Of a stretch of 64,000 nucleotides of DNA, positions 12,518 through 23,456 are shown in pieces (positions within the stretch are counted from its first letter, which is position 1; each line of letters opens with the position of its first letter). Under the pieces are notes generated by a model. The model made no database searches. It was given only the letters and a program-made list of their open reading frames with translations, and was not told where the DNA came from. The translations under genes and the position numbers were made by a program. This stretch comes from Hypholoma sublateritium FD-334 SS-4 (Eukaryota; Basidiomycota; Agaricomycetes; Agaricales; Strophariaceae), in contig KN817564.1 of assembly GCA_000827495.1 (NCBI GenBank), positions 221,199 to 285,198 of the forward strand, read 5' to 3'.

Positions 12518-13930
12518 ATGTACAACTTTCGGCGCGGTGCGTTTATCGCTCTATCGCTCTACTTCCTTATACGTATACGTATGTCTATCAGGACCAATTC
12601 TGAGCGGTTCAAGGAGACGGTCGACTCCATTCTCGACAGGAAGGTTTCCGATTTTCTACCTAGGATCCATACGGCTCCTGGAGACGATCTGCAGAGAATT
12701 CTTGATTTGCAGCTGTACCTATCCTGCTTAATCAAGAATGGCAAATGGACAATTGATTCCCAACTGTGGCCTTCTTTTTCATTGGCTAAAGCTTGTTCAC
12801 ACTCGAACGTGCATTCCAGATTTAGCGACCTCGCCAGTACTGCAGACCTCTGTTACTTTCTTTCGGGGAAGAAAATCCTTTTCATCGGCCCAGAGACAAC
12901 GTATTACCTGCATTCTCTATGGCTAGCCTCTTTGGAAACCTACGAACGGCGCTCGCATACTTGCTTGGGTCACGAATTCTGTACATTCCACCATATATGT
13001 CGGCTATCTACTGTCAGCGGTGAACTCCCTCTAGAAGGCCTTACAGACGGAAGAAAGAAGAAGATGCCAAGTAACAATATGCTCATGACGCTGAAGTCCT
13101 CTCTTTTTCAATACACATTTTCAACGACACTTGATGCTTCAGAAAACAACCATGATAGGCTTTATACTAAACCTGTCGTCGACGAACAGACTGCGATCCG
13201 TGTTCCAAACACCTATTGGCTCAGACGTGCGCGTAAAGCTGATGTTATCGTCATCAATCGTGGTCCGGTACCATCTCCCGCGACAACTTACGCATTTTCA
13301 AGCGAGAAATCTGGAAACTGGACATTCACTAGAAATATATGCGCGCAGAATAACCATCTTGGTTCGTCACCCTGCAATGCTACGCTGGAGACCCTCCTCG
13401 TCAATGCTGCTTTGCATGTCACTGTCAACTATTACTTGCCCTCTCTCTTTCAATCACTTCAAATCATCTCACAAGACATCGAAATAGCTCGGTCGTCCCT
13501 CGTTTGGCAAAGTAGCTGGTATATACAACCAATATGTTCACTGGCTTTATTACCCAATTCCGTCTCGCTGCTAGAAGACACATGGTCTACGGAGAACGTC
13601 GGTCTAGTTGATCCCTGGACGTTTTATTACAATTCTCAAGGTGAGATTCCTATTCCAAGTTAAATATCCCTCTAATCCCAGCGGTTGAATCCCACAGTAT
13701 ATATGCACGACCGCCTTTTACCCAAGATCTTGCCCCACTTCAACATCACATACATTCCGTTGACTATGCCAACTTATTTGAGGCCTCAATTACGACTTCC
13801 GCAGAAGGAGTGGGATATTTCAGCAGCACACCCGAAAGATTGTTTGAGGCAGCCGTGGCCGACGTTTGGAGCATATTCTCTGGAGATGGTCTTTTTCAGC
13901 GCATTGAAAAGGATCTTGCGGTCAGACTGA
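12518..13930 (+). CDS. Basidiomycete protein resembling the PC-esterase/TBL (SGNH-like) fold
   Basis: I do not know a named function. Exons 12518-13640 and 13698-13930 give 451 residues. The protein starts with a short hydrophobic segment (FIALSLYFLIRIRM), so it is probably a type II or secretory-pathway protein. The motif KKILFIGPETTYYLHSLW sits where PC-esterase (trichome-birefringence-like) proteins have their GDS-type serine block, and a C-terminal VYMHDRLLP...KDCLRQPW would correspond to the distal D-x-x-H region. Here the usual GDS reads GPE, so the catalytic serine may be lost, or the similarity may be superficial. The splice site was chosen because it joins YYNSQ to VYMHDRLLP in frame. 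The stop is only 14 bases from the convergent stop of the next gene. Confidence 0.6.
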
Positions 13931-13944
13931 ACTTGACCGCGGCA

Positions 13945-14619
13945 TTATTTCTTCTTGGTTTTAAGTTTTGTGGACGGCGCGGCGGTGTCGGTGCACTTCG
14001 GCTTGACGAAGCCTCCGTTATTCAAAGCCTCTTTAGCGACACTCGAGATTATTTTCCATCTGCCTGAACCTAGTGGTACACCACCATACCATCTCGATAC
14101 CACCACGACTACATTTTGGCATTCAAGCGCACCCAACAGGCGCGATAAACGTTCTCCGCTGCCCCTCTCCCCGCCGTCGTGTTGTCCCAGAATCTTGTTT
14201 GATGAGATCTTAGGACTAGGAATGACCCGATATGCATACATACAATGCGTGGCTCGCTTCAGGACGGGTAGGCCATTCAGGCGGTCAATAAAGTTGGAGA
14301 GGTCCGCGGGGCTGGAAAGGGCGGATGCATGCGCTAAAAACACGGACTTGCGCTCCCTGACCCGGTCCGATGAAAATATTGGATATTTCCAGCCATCTGC
14401 GCGAAGACGTCCATTGGCTTGATAACTGAAAGCTCCAACAAGCCCAAAACAAGACTCACCAATGAGTATAGATTGGGCATCACGGGCAGTTGTGTGTTTG
14501 CCAGCTGTCACCGTCGCAGAAGAGGCCGGAAACGTCAGGCGGCGCGTGTTCCGGGGGTGCCATTGCACAGAAGGGTTGCGGGATAACTGGCTTGAGAATA
14601 GATAGCGCATACTGGGCAA
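13945..14619 (-). CDS. IMPACT/YIH1-type (UPF0029) domain protein
   Basis: A single open frame of 224 residues. The N-terminal 85 residues are low in conserved features and could include a mitochondrial-like leader. From about residue 88 the IMPACT (UPF0029) fold is clear: RERKSVFLAHA, a mid-domain THCMYAYRV, GERGSGERL and the hallmark VVVVSRWYGGVPLGSGRW. In Yih1 and IMPACT this domain follows an RWD domain and modulates Gcn1/Gcn2 signalling; the RWD is absent here, so this is the short, stand-alone form found in many fungi, of uncertain role. A possible 34-base intron at 14422-14455 would break the frame into the domain and is not needed. The tail is Lys-rich (KLKTKKK). Confidence 0.85.
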   Translation of the reverse strand: MPSMRYLFSSQLSRNPSVQWHPRNTRRLTFPASSATVTAGKHTTARDAQSILIGESCFGLVGAFSYQANGRLRADGWKYPIFSSDRVRERKSVFLAHASALSSPADLSNFIDRLNGLPVLKRATHCMYAYRVIPSPKISSNKILGQHDGGERGSGERLSRLLGALECQNVVVVVSRWYGGVPLGSGRWKIISSVAKEALNNGGFVKPKCTDTAAPSTKLKTKKK

Positions 14620-15060
14620 GAAACGATGTAGATAATCAATTATGAGCTGCCACCCGCCGGGTTACTCCGCAGCACTCCGCGTTGGACAGACTGAGGCGGC
14701 GCGAGGTGTCGTATATCTGCCAGCAGCTTGCGAGGAAAGATGCCATGCGGCTCTTATCCAAGAAGCGCAAAGAGCCGCGGTGAAGGTCGTGTCTAACAAA
14801 AGACGCGCTCGAAGAGGGAGGTGCACGTTGTTGCGAAGCGTTCCGCCGGTCATGCCGATGATCATATGCCTCTTCCCCAACCACAAACTTGAGACTCTGC
14901 TCAAATCATGACCGAAGTCTAGAATAAGATCTCCCTTCGGCTGTCTGAGTCAGGGTATTCGCCGACAACAAGGCGTACTATAACGTAGCCCAGCCTACTA
15001 TGTGGCAGGGTTTCAGAACTTCCCTCCAACAACTCTACAAGGCAGCTGCAATCCAGGACT
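14620..15060. promoter_or_regulatory. Divergent promoter region between IMPACT-domain gene and nagB
   Basis: The 441 bases lie between two outward-pointing start codons. Open frames exist on both strands (for example 14636-14904) but show no recognisable domain and overlap each other, so I treat them as chance. No clear TATA element was seen. Confidence 0.4.
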
Positions 15061-16444
15061 ATGCGTTCGTACTTCAGTCCATGAAAGCTCCTGTCCATTG
15101 ACGTTGCGGCGTGCGACAGGTCTAATCATTCGTGAGGATCCCAAGACAGTCGGCGACTACATCGCAAACTACATCTGCAGGAGGTCTGTTCGTGTCGCAC
15201 AATATGACAATCTAGTGGCACGCACTGACTGTCGGTAATTCCAAGAATCAATGACTTTGCCCCCACACCGTCTAGGCCTTTTGTTCTAGGGCTTCCAACC
15301 GGCTCTTCTCCAATACCAACTTACAAAGCTCTTATAGCTATGATCAAAGAAAAAAAATTATCGTAAGCACAACAACAGGATAAATACTTGACTTCACTAA
15401 CATGGTGTTGGGTTTCCTCAGGTTCCAGAATGTTGTAACTTTCAATATGGACGAATATGTAGGACTCCCGCGCGATCACTCCGAATCCTATCACACCTTC
15501 ATGTTCCGCGAATTCTTCTCACATAGTACGCGCTCTTCCTTCTGATTCATGGAAAACGGTTATCAATATCTGTATTTCAAGTCGATATTCCCCCTTCTCA
15601 GGTCAATATTCTGGATGGAAATGCCGAGGATTTGATTGCGGAATGCAATAACTATGAGCAACGTATCAAGGAATTTGGTGGCATCGAGCTGTTCTTAGGT
15701 GGAATTGGCGAAGACGGACACATAGCATTCAATGTATGTCAATCCCGAAAGATACTTTTTCTTTCTCTAAATTATACTCATTGTTTATAACCCTTAGGAG
15801 CCTGGTCAGTCTTGTCTATCCAACCCGGTAATTCTGGACATTCACTCATAGATGCAATCAGGATCGTCGCTTGCATCTCGAACTAGAATCAAGACACTCG
15901 CGTACGATACCATCCTTGCCAACGCGCGTTTCTTCAATAACGACATATCCGCCGTCCCTCGTATGGCCCTGACCGTGGGTGTGGCCACTGTTCTCGACGC
16001 GCGAGAAGTCGTTGTTGTTGTCACTGGCCAAAGGAAGGCCCTTGCGCTGAGTAAAGCTATCGGTAAATACGCGCTTTACTATCGGCAGAACACCAGTCGC
16101 TGACAAAATTACTCTATCAGAGGAGGGAGTGAACCATCTGGTCAGCCTTTTGTGAGCTAGGCATCTTCCAACACTGATATTATTGCTCGGACACGTAGTG
16201 GACACTTTCCGCCCTTCAGATGCACCCTTGGGCTCTCATAGTAGCGGACGAAGATGCGACTGCAGGTGAGGCTAAATGACCTTTCACTTGCGCGCACATA
16301 TTAATGCTGTAAGAAGAGCTCCATGTCAAGACAGTTAAATACTTCAAGTCGATCGAGCGCGTCCAGGATGAAGTTGAACGTACCCAAGCTGAACTGAAGG
16401 CACGAGGAAAGAAAGCCGAGGAGCAAGTCGCCAGTGTAAATTAG
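15061..16444 (+). CDS. nagB: Glucosamine-6-phosphate deaminase (NagB)
   Basis: Converts glucosamine-6-phosphate to fructose-6-phosphate and ammonia in amino-sugar catabolism (cytosol). The first coding exon appears to be only four bases, ATG C (15061-15064); splicing to 15120 restores MRLIIREDP, the normal NagB start. Following exons (15120-15183, 15246-15362, 15422-15525, 15582-15733 and later) keep phase. Motifs: [15 protein letters not shown] (phosphate loop), [10 protein letters not shown] with the catalytic Asp, [16 protein letters not shown], and [20 protein letters not shown]. The C-terminal exons give [12 protein letters not shown] and then a charged coiled-coil tail ending at TAG 16442-16444. 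The family is usually about 270-290 residues; this one is slightly longer at the tail. No other chitin-catabolic gene is adjacent. Confidence 0.92.
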
Positions 16445-17227
16445 AAACATTGTCGCGTTTGCAGCCCCCCCATCAAATACTTCGATTCCACATATCTTAC
16501 CCTGTGTCGCCCAAATTGCATTACGATCTCCAACAACTTAAACTAAGGCGCTATACCTTTCGTGAGATCGACGGATGCTGAATCTAAGTAGTGCGCTAAT
16601 CTCACTAGACAACCTTTCCCCCGCTTGTGATCTACGCACTCTGATCTTGAATTGCGCTGGACGATACGTTGCAAGCTTAGTGGTAATTTCTTCCAACTCT
16701 CTCACTTCATTTTGCTCTCATAGATTATAGGTATGACTTGTTATTGGTTTCCGTTCTTGCCTGCTTTAGCGTTGGCAAAGCGAGAGATGAATTTGGGAAC
16801 GAAATCGAGTTGAACAACGAATACGAGACCACAGGTTTTCTCATGTATGTTGATTCACAGCTCATACTAAGTTTCCGGTTTACTATATATTAAAGGCACA
16901 GAAAAGAATAGAAGTGCGTCATTTTACAAAGAGCTCATAACGGTGAAGAGATTCAAGCTTTGAGAAAGTGCATTAAGCGCCAGCTCTGATGTCAGATGTG
17001 CTATAAATATACGCCTGAATTCGGAAGCGAGCTACGATAGTCACCTGATCGTTTTGAAAAGTACTTGCCAAGAAATAAATATCTTTGCTCATGGTCACTC
17101 TACGCTCCCTTCTTATATTTTATCTGTCATCATACAATCAAGTTTTTGTTGCCGCATAATATGCTTTCATGCTGTCAATTAGCATCTTCTGTATCCAAGG
17201 TGGCTTGCATATGTAAGGACTAGTGAA
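16445..17227. other. Intergenic, 783 bases
   Basis: AT-rich sequence between nagB and the Mtf2-like gene. No coding frame, RNA gene or repeat could be supported; it should contain the nagB 3' end and the next promoter. Confidence 0.4.
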
Positions 17228-18483
17228 ATGTCCAGAATTCGCGTTTTGACCGTTTACCTAGCCCTGCATGATGCACGACTGGCATCCACCACAATAACCA
17301 GGAGATCCTGCCCCTCTTCATCCTCATTTCACACTAGCTCAGCCCGCAGACGGCCATTAGATGCACAGAAACCTCCCCGTCAGACGTGCGTCATGTACTG
17401 TTCCCTCAGTGATATCACACTTAATTCTCTGGTTCCAGTAATTCTTCGTCCTCATCCAGTAGCTTGTTTTCGACGGAAGATACCTCATGGCTTTCGATGC
17501 TGGAGGAACCTGATGGCCGGGACCTCAAGAAGGGAAATGCGCGCACAAAGGTGGCACCAGTGTCGAGGCCACGGCAGTCCATGACGGAGCGCGAGTCAAA
17601 GGTCCTCACGGACATGCTCGACATGATCTTCACACCGCAGAAGGACCACCGCGATGCGTCCAAGGACACTTCAGCGCAGGCGCCGGCCCCGCCGCAGGAC
17701 GAGGTCGGTCCGACGCAGGTGAATGACCTCTTCGGGAGGCTGCGCCGCCTCGCGACGCGCCGGCCGACTCAGAAGGCGGTGGCAGCGACCGCGGAGCTGT
17801 TCGACATGAAGAAGGAGCAGATGAACGCCTGCACGAGCGACCAGGAGCTGCTCGCGTGGGCTGCGCGCGAGGTGTTCGACGAGTCGGTGAAGTACGAGGC
17901 GGCCGCGAAACGCGCGTCGGCGGATGGCGTGCAGAAAAAGAAGGTGCTGCCGCCGCTGCAGTCGCCCGCCTACCCGCAAATGATCGCGTACCTCATGCGC
18001 ACATTCCGGGAGCACTACCGTGACCCGAACCTGGCGCTGTACATCTTCAAGTACGCGCAGAAGCTGTCGACTGTATCATATACGTTCGGCTGCTCGACGG
18101 ATGCGTACAATGAGCTCATTGAAACTCGCTGGACGGCTTTCAAGGACCTGAAAGCCGTTCTTGCTGCTCTGAAAGAAATGGATGTAAACGCCGTTCCGTC
18201 CAACAATCGGACTCAGCAATTAGTGGAACACATACGACAAGACATAGGCTATGACATACATGCGGAGCAAGACCCTAGCTCAAAACTTCTAATGGAGATT
18301 GAGGAGGTTTTGGCTATTATAGCTGGCGGAAAGAAGACCGAATACACCGGCCTGGGAGCCTGGAAAAAGAGCCAAGACATGAACAGCGACGAAGGCTTTG
18401 ACGACTGGTCGAAACTGGACCTGCTAGACTTCAATCCGAATATTGAACAACTCAAATTGCGTGGGCGGAAGAGACTACAATGA
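17228..18483 (+). CDS. Mtf2-like mitochondrial RNA/expression factor
   Basis: Two exons, 17228-17385 and 17439-18483, give 400 residues. The first encodes a basic, Ser/Thr-rich leader with FHTSSARRR, typical of a mitochondrial presequence; the junction reads PPRQTNSSSSSS in frame. The second carries the conserved Mtf2-like C-terminal region (LPPLQSPAYPQMIAYLMRTF, LALYIFKYAQKLSTVSYTFGC, TDAYNELIETRW). In yeast Mtf2/Nam1 acts in mitochondrial mRNA processing and couples transcription to translation; in basidiomycetes the family is annotated mainly from this domain. From about 17600 to 17950 the third codon positions are very GC-rich compared with the flanks. It is convergent with the RhoGAP gene, 102 bases between stops. 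Confidence 0.82.
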
Positions 18484-18585
18484 TGTATTCGACTAATATA
18501 GAACTGTTTATCGATGATGCGGGAGAAATGCATGTCAAGGTCCACAATTACATGTAATATGAGCACAGATATGAGGGTATATACA

Positions 18586-21500
18586 CTACCGTTCGCGGCG
18601 TCGCGATCGATTCCTAGGCTTCTTTGGAGCAGGCATGTTGGCCACAGCCCCGAGGCCATGGATAGGCTTGTAATCCGTGTCTACATCATCGCAATGGAGA
18701 TGCAGCAGCAAGTTGTACACGAAAATCTGCTCGTATCTGCAAAAAAAATCGACGTGAGCGGAGTCCCAGGCAGCGCATGGTGATACCACCCACTGAGCAT
18801 TCGTGAACACGACAGCCATTGACTCCGAGTTGCAGCGAAGCAAATTCGGCGCCATGACCAATGCCAGGTTGGCCGGGGTCATTTTTGTCGTGGCCTGCGT
18901 GCGATCTTCAAGGAACAGCTGCAGGAAGCTAACAACAAACAGCACGACACGGCGGTTAATGGTGGGCAGCCGCTCGACGATCTGGATGCACGCCTCAGGG
19001 TCTTTCGCGTGCTGGATGCACTCGTTGTACAGCTCCTCCGGGATAAGTGGGTCGCAGAGCTCGCGCAGCCACAGCTTCATGAGCGACGCGAGCACATGCG
19101 GGTCGTCCACGCTGTCCAACGTGTAGTACCCTCGATCGATGCGGAGTTTCAGGCCAGACACAGAGTCGTTGTCGCCCGGCACGCGGAATATTCCTTCCGA
19201 CTTGGTTCCTCCCAGCGCCAAAATGCCATCCGCAAGAAACGGAAGGATGATGGGGATTTGCTGATGTGGGTAGTTGCGCTCTTGGAGCCGGATGATAGCG
19301 TCTAATGACTCGCCGAACGTGGACGGGTTGAACGCGGCGTCCTGGGTAACACGCAGTAAACAAACATGGGGCTGGGTCGCATGCTATCGTTCTGACGTAC
19401 CGATGCCGTTTCGATTTCTGCAATCATGGGCGGTTTTCCGCGGGGACCTTTCTTTGATATGGAGGTAAGCCGCCGCTGGCAGTATTTGGCCATGATATCA
19501 ACGCGACCCTCCTGCTGGGTGGTGTGGTTCTGAATGAAAGATTGGAGATACGTTTCAAAATTCTTGGACGGTGGGAACGTGATCAAAAGCACGCAGAGTA
19601 ACTGCCATCCTTTGAAGACGCTTTCTCTACAATGGTAGAGATCAATTCGGCATTTTTTAGGCTGCGACGAAATTTCCTTACTTGCTGGGATTACTTGTCA
19701 GCTGTTTCATTAATTGGCAATAGATTTCATCTCGTAATTCGCCGTGTTTTAGGCCTTCACTTAGCAGCCATCGTTCTTCTTCCAGGATGCCAATCGTAAG
19801 TGTCGACAGCGATGTTGTCGATGCGTTGACCGAGTTGACCATCGAGACATGGCTGTCGGGCTGCAAACGCACGTTTACCGGTTTCTCGCGCTCGCGATCT
19901 CCCATTATATGTTGAATGACTTTGAAGACTTTCACGGCATCTTTTTGCAGCGTGTTTCTCAGCACAAGAAGGGGCGACGTTAGCGGAGCCTGGATAGAAA
20001 ACATGGTTAGCCCCGAGGAGAAAGGCCAAGTTGTTTGGTACCTTCTGCCATGTCATGAGCTGCGCAACGGGAACTCGTCTTCGGAAAATGAAGCCCGTTC
20101 TGTGTGTTGAAAAATACTGCTTAGCATAGTCTGACTCGGAGAACTGCTGTATATCGGATGCCAGTTCGTGTGGAAGGATCGGGTAAGTTCTATCATGAGA
20201 GTCAGATACGATCTCATAGCTAAGGGAGAAACACAGACCCCGAATTTAAGGTGGCTACCGACGCACCCGGAAAAGATCTTAGTGAAGACTCTATCGCTAT
20301 TGGTTTACCATTGGCCCTATTTTTGACAGGGCTCATCTGGAACGTCGCAGCTATTTTCGGGAATTAGATTGTTGCTTAAAGGCAGACAGGCCCAAATGTG
20401 AATTGCCTCACTAGGATTGAGTATTGGGCCGCTAATCGCCTTTCCACCGACCGTTGGCCGGAATTTTGGAGTCTCCGGGATAGGACGCGAGGGAGAGGGC
20501 GGGGGATTTTGCACCTTCCTCTTGGAAGGGGTAGAAGGCGTGTCCGTTGCATACCCGTTACTGCCACTTTCTACGGTTGATCCTTCGATGAAAGACCGAC
20601 CAATGGAGCCCTGTCCACCATCCGAATGCGAGGTTGACAGAATTTCTAGCGCAGCAGCCAAACTCTGAGGCTGTTGTGCGCGAACAGATGTATATACCGT
20701 CGACTTGGCTCTCGGCCGAGTAGGTGAGTCTGGTTCGCGGCTCTGGCGCTCGTTCAGAGAACGGCGTCCAGGCGAGTCTCTGTCCTGCGGTACATTCAAT
20801 CGGTCCCTACTCTCAGACACAGACCGCGGAGAGGCAACTGATGGTGGCGCCGATGCATCTGAAGCGTTTGGCGAGCCAGGAATAGGAGTAAGTTGGACGC
20901 TAGTAATGTTGTGTCGCTTTGACGGCGCAAAATTAGCTGAGGCAGGCTCGACGGATATAGATTTGCGCGCAGAAAACTTAGCGCCATTATTAGATGGCTG
21001 CGCTTCAGTTATTTGTACAGATGGGTGGCCCTTGGTGGTGTACGTCAATATTAATCATACACGAGGTGGAATCGAAAATAAGTGCGCGCACTTTCTGGGT
21101 GGTAGGAATCAGTTTCGAGAAATGGTCAAATGTGGTCTGTGACAGACGCCGGCCGACGGCAGTGTTCTGAGCGAGAACATGGTCAGAGTGGAATCGAGAT
21201 CGCAGTGCGAAATGCGTAAAAGGCGAATGCTGGAGCTTCACGACGTACCTGGAGAATACCCAAAGGAATAACGAAGCCGGACGGGCGCTCCCATTTTGTC
21301 TCCCCAGTTTTTGTCTGGTAATAATACGGCAGACCCCCGCGCGACTCGTCAGAGAGCTCCCACCATTCGCCTTCCTCGCTGGGCGGAAGTCTGTGGAGAA
21401 TGTGAGCAGATGGCGGTGTACAGGCCGAAAAAGCCGTACACAAAAGTGCCAGCGGGTGGATCCCAGCTGACTTGGCCGGTCGCTGGGCATGCGAAGAAGG

Positions 21501-21814
21501 ATGTTTGACTCTGGTCTGCTTGAGAATAGGGTGAATGGGCACATATTGGAGCGTACCTGGGGGTCAACTAGGGTGACCCAGAAGTTGGCTCCCCATGTCG
21601 CGTCGTCTCCAGAACTGTCATGTGTAGGTGTCGCCGGGGCGCTGGGACGCGCTGGTGGGCGGGCAGATTGCTGCTGTCGCGCGGCGGCCTTGGGTGGTGT
21701 TTGTGTGTGGGATTGCGGAGTAGAAGTTGCCGGGGCTGCTGGGGCCTCTGCAGATGGTGGTGGTGATTGTGAGGCTGGGCCCTCTTGGGTGGACGTGCTG
21801 GCAGTCAGTTGCAT
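18586..21814 (-). CDS. WW-WW-MyTH4-RhoGAP protein (ARHGAP39/Vilse type)
   Basis: A Rho-family GTPase-activating protein. Start taken at 21814 (MQLTASTSTQEG); an in-frame ATG at 21886 is an alternative. A Pro/Ala-rich head is followed by two WW domains: WGANFWVTLVDPQ joined across an intron to FFACPATGQVSWDPPAG, then WWELSDESRGGLPYYYQTKT with KWERPSG. A long Ser/Pro-rich linker (about 21000-20400) leads to a MyTH4 domain (FSESDYAKQYFSTHRTGFIF, APLTSPLLV, LRDEIYCQLMKQL). The RhoGAP domain is last, with EGIFRVPGD carrying the arginine finger and LWLRELCDPLIP. The tail is basic (KKPRNRSRRRER). The same order occurs in animal ARHGAP39/Vilse, so this is probably a conserved cytoskeletal regulator. 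Confidence 0.9.
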
Positions 21815-21939
21815 GCAAACGGGGGTATCAGTGAAAACAAAACTAGTCTGGGTATCGGTCGAGAGAAAAGAACGGTGTGGTGGCATATATTTAATAAAAT
21901 GAAACCCTGCAGGCCGTTCAGGGAAGCGGCACGATTAGA

Positions 21940-22944
21940 TTACACCTGCTTGGCAGCTTCCACAAACGCCTGCAGCACATCCACGTCCCCGCCGCCTGCC
22001 GCCACAGACCGCTCCACCCGTCCATATATCTCCGCCATTCCATGGTAGATATTCCCCTCGCCACCCCCCACAAAGCCTGCAATCTCCTCCATCTCCCCCA
22101 CCCATCGATAAGCTTTCGGGATCATTGCAGGCACCGCCCGGGTGATCCGCTGCAGAAGGTCGGGCTGCGAGTAGCGCAGTTCTTCCAGCAGCGCCTCGCT
22201 CGTGGCCGCCGAGTTTGCGTGCGCCGCTGCCCGCCGTCAATCCACCCACTCTTTATCTTACATTAATGAAAACCTACCCAGGATGATCGTCGTGAAGAGC
22301 CCAGTTAGCCCCTTGGATATCCCCTGCACGGAAGCATATCAGCCATCGGCGCCGCCTTCTCCATGGGCAGAACCATGTGTACTGACAGCGTATGACATCT
22401 TCAGCGCGCTGGCGTTCCCAATGCGCGAATCCTCTCCATTAAGCAGCCGTACTCTGATTCCGCTCGTTCCGATGGTACTTTCGAAGAGCTCTAGCGCACC
22501 TTCATTTCCAGGATCCGTGCTGCCATAAAACGTAGGCACGTAAGTTCCAGACGGTGGCCCTCCAATAATGCAACCATCGATAAATTTAATGGTCGAATTG
22601 GTGAATAGCGCTGCAATGACCTGGATCGTGACGACGTTCACGGCATTGCAATCCGCAAAAACGAGCGGCGCCTTGCCAAGTCTATCCACCGCGTCGTGCT
22701 CGTGTAAAAGGCGTTCTGCGAACGACACCGCGTCGCGTGGCGGTATTATGCTCAACACGATGTCCGCCTTCTGCACGATATCGCCCCAGGAGGCATCAAC
22801 CATTCCAGCCTCTTTAGCTCGTTCGCGTGTCGCGTTTGATCGGCCTTCTAGGTTGGTGAGAACGAGGTTACCAGCTTCTACAAGTTTACGCCCGACATTA
22901 GCACCCATAGCACCAGCAGCTATTACTGCGATAATGTGCGGCAT
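21940..22944 (-). CDS. 6-phosphogluconate-dehydrogenase-like NAD-binding protein with DUF1932
   Basis: The start at 22944 gives MPHIIAVIAAGAMGANVG, a Rossmann nucleotide-binding motif (GxMGxxV; the first glycine of the usual GxGxMG is Ala here). It continues with ADIVLSIIPPRDA and FIDGCIIGGPPSGTY, the substrate loop seen in beta-hydroxyacid-dehydrogenase relatives. After introns near 22380-22200 the C-terminal helical part reads LRYSQPDLLQRITRAVPAMI and GEMEEIAGFVGG, matching the DUF1932 domain often annotated as the phosphogluconate-dehydrogenase C-terminal domain. The real substrate is unknown. It ends at 21940, about 125 bases downstream of (before) the RhoGAP gene on the same strand. Confidence 0.8.
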
Positions 22945-23456
22945 GTCGTGAGAGGATAAAGTCAAGATTTGCAATGTGGTGCAGAAATCAAAATGTTATG
23001 GTTATTCTTGTCGTGTGAAGGCGCATGTTGTTCGGTGGATGGCGTATCATAGTGGGTTGGCCGAGGAATTACAATCTACTCCAGTAAATACTATGTACGG
23101 TGCAAGCGCAAAGTTAGCACAGCAACAACTTTAAAATAAGCTTGCGTTCAGGCTATCTGGGCATCATCGGAGATCCTGAGTAATCATATGTAGTCAATTT
23201 TCAAGGAACCTGGTTGTCGTTTTCCCTCGACAGAGTCAGAAAATGAAAGGAAAATTGAAAGAATGGGAAGCGAAATGATCAAGTGAACTATGACCTACAA
23301 TTTGCAACGGCGATAGGACTATGCCGCGGCCGACAAGATAGCTTTCCCGGACGATTCCGTTGTTGAAGTTCGATGGACAGGATTAATTCAAGATATATTG
23401 TGGTAAGAAAAACATGGAGACTACACCTATCGATAGTTAGGCCAATCAAAATGGAA
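22945..23456. other. Intergenic, 512 bases
   Basis: Lies between two minus-strand genes: promoter of the dehydrogenase and 3' end of UCH37. Nothing else was recognised. Confidence 0.4.

Noticed and set aside
14422..14455. Possible 34-base intron in the IMPACT-domain gene
   Set aside because: Splicing would shift the frame away from the conserved domain, and the length is below the usual minimum in this window.
14636..14911. Overlapping 80-90 residue frames on both strands
   Set aside because: No domain, no supporting splice signals, and they lie in a divergent promoter region.
17671..18015. Minus-strand frame of 114 residues rich in Arg and Leu
   Set aside because: Antisense of the Mtf2-like gene in a very GC-rich coding stretch.
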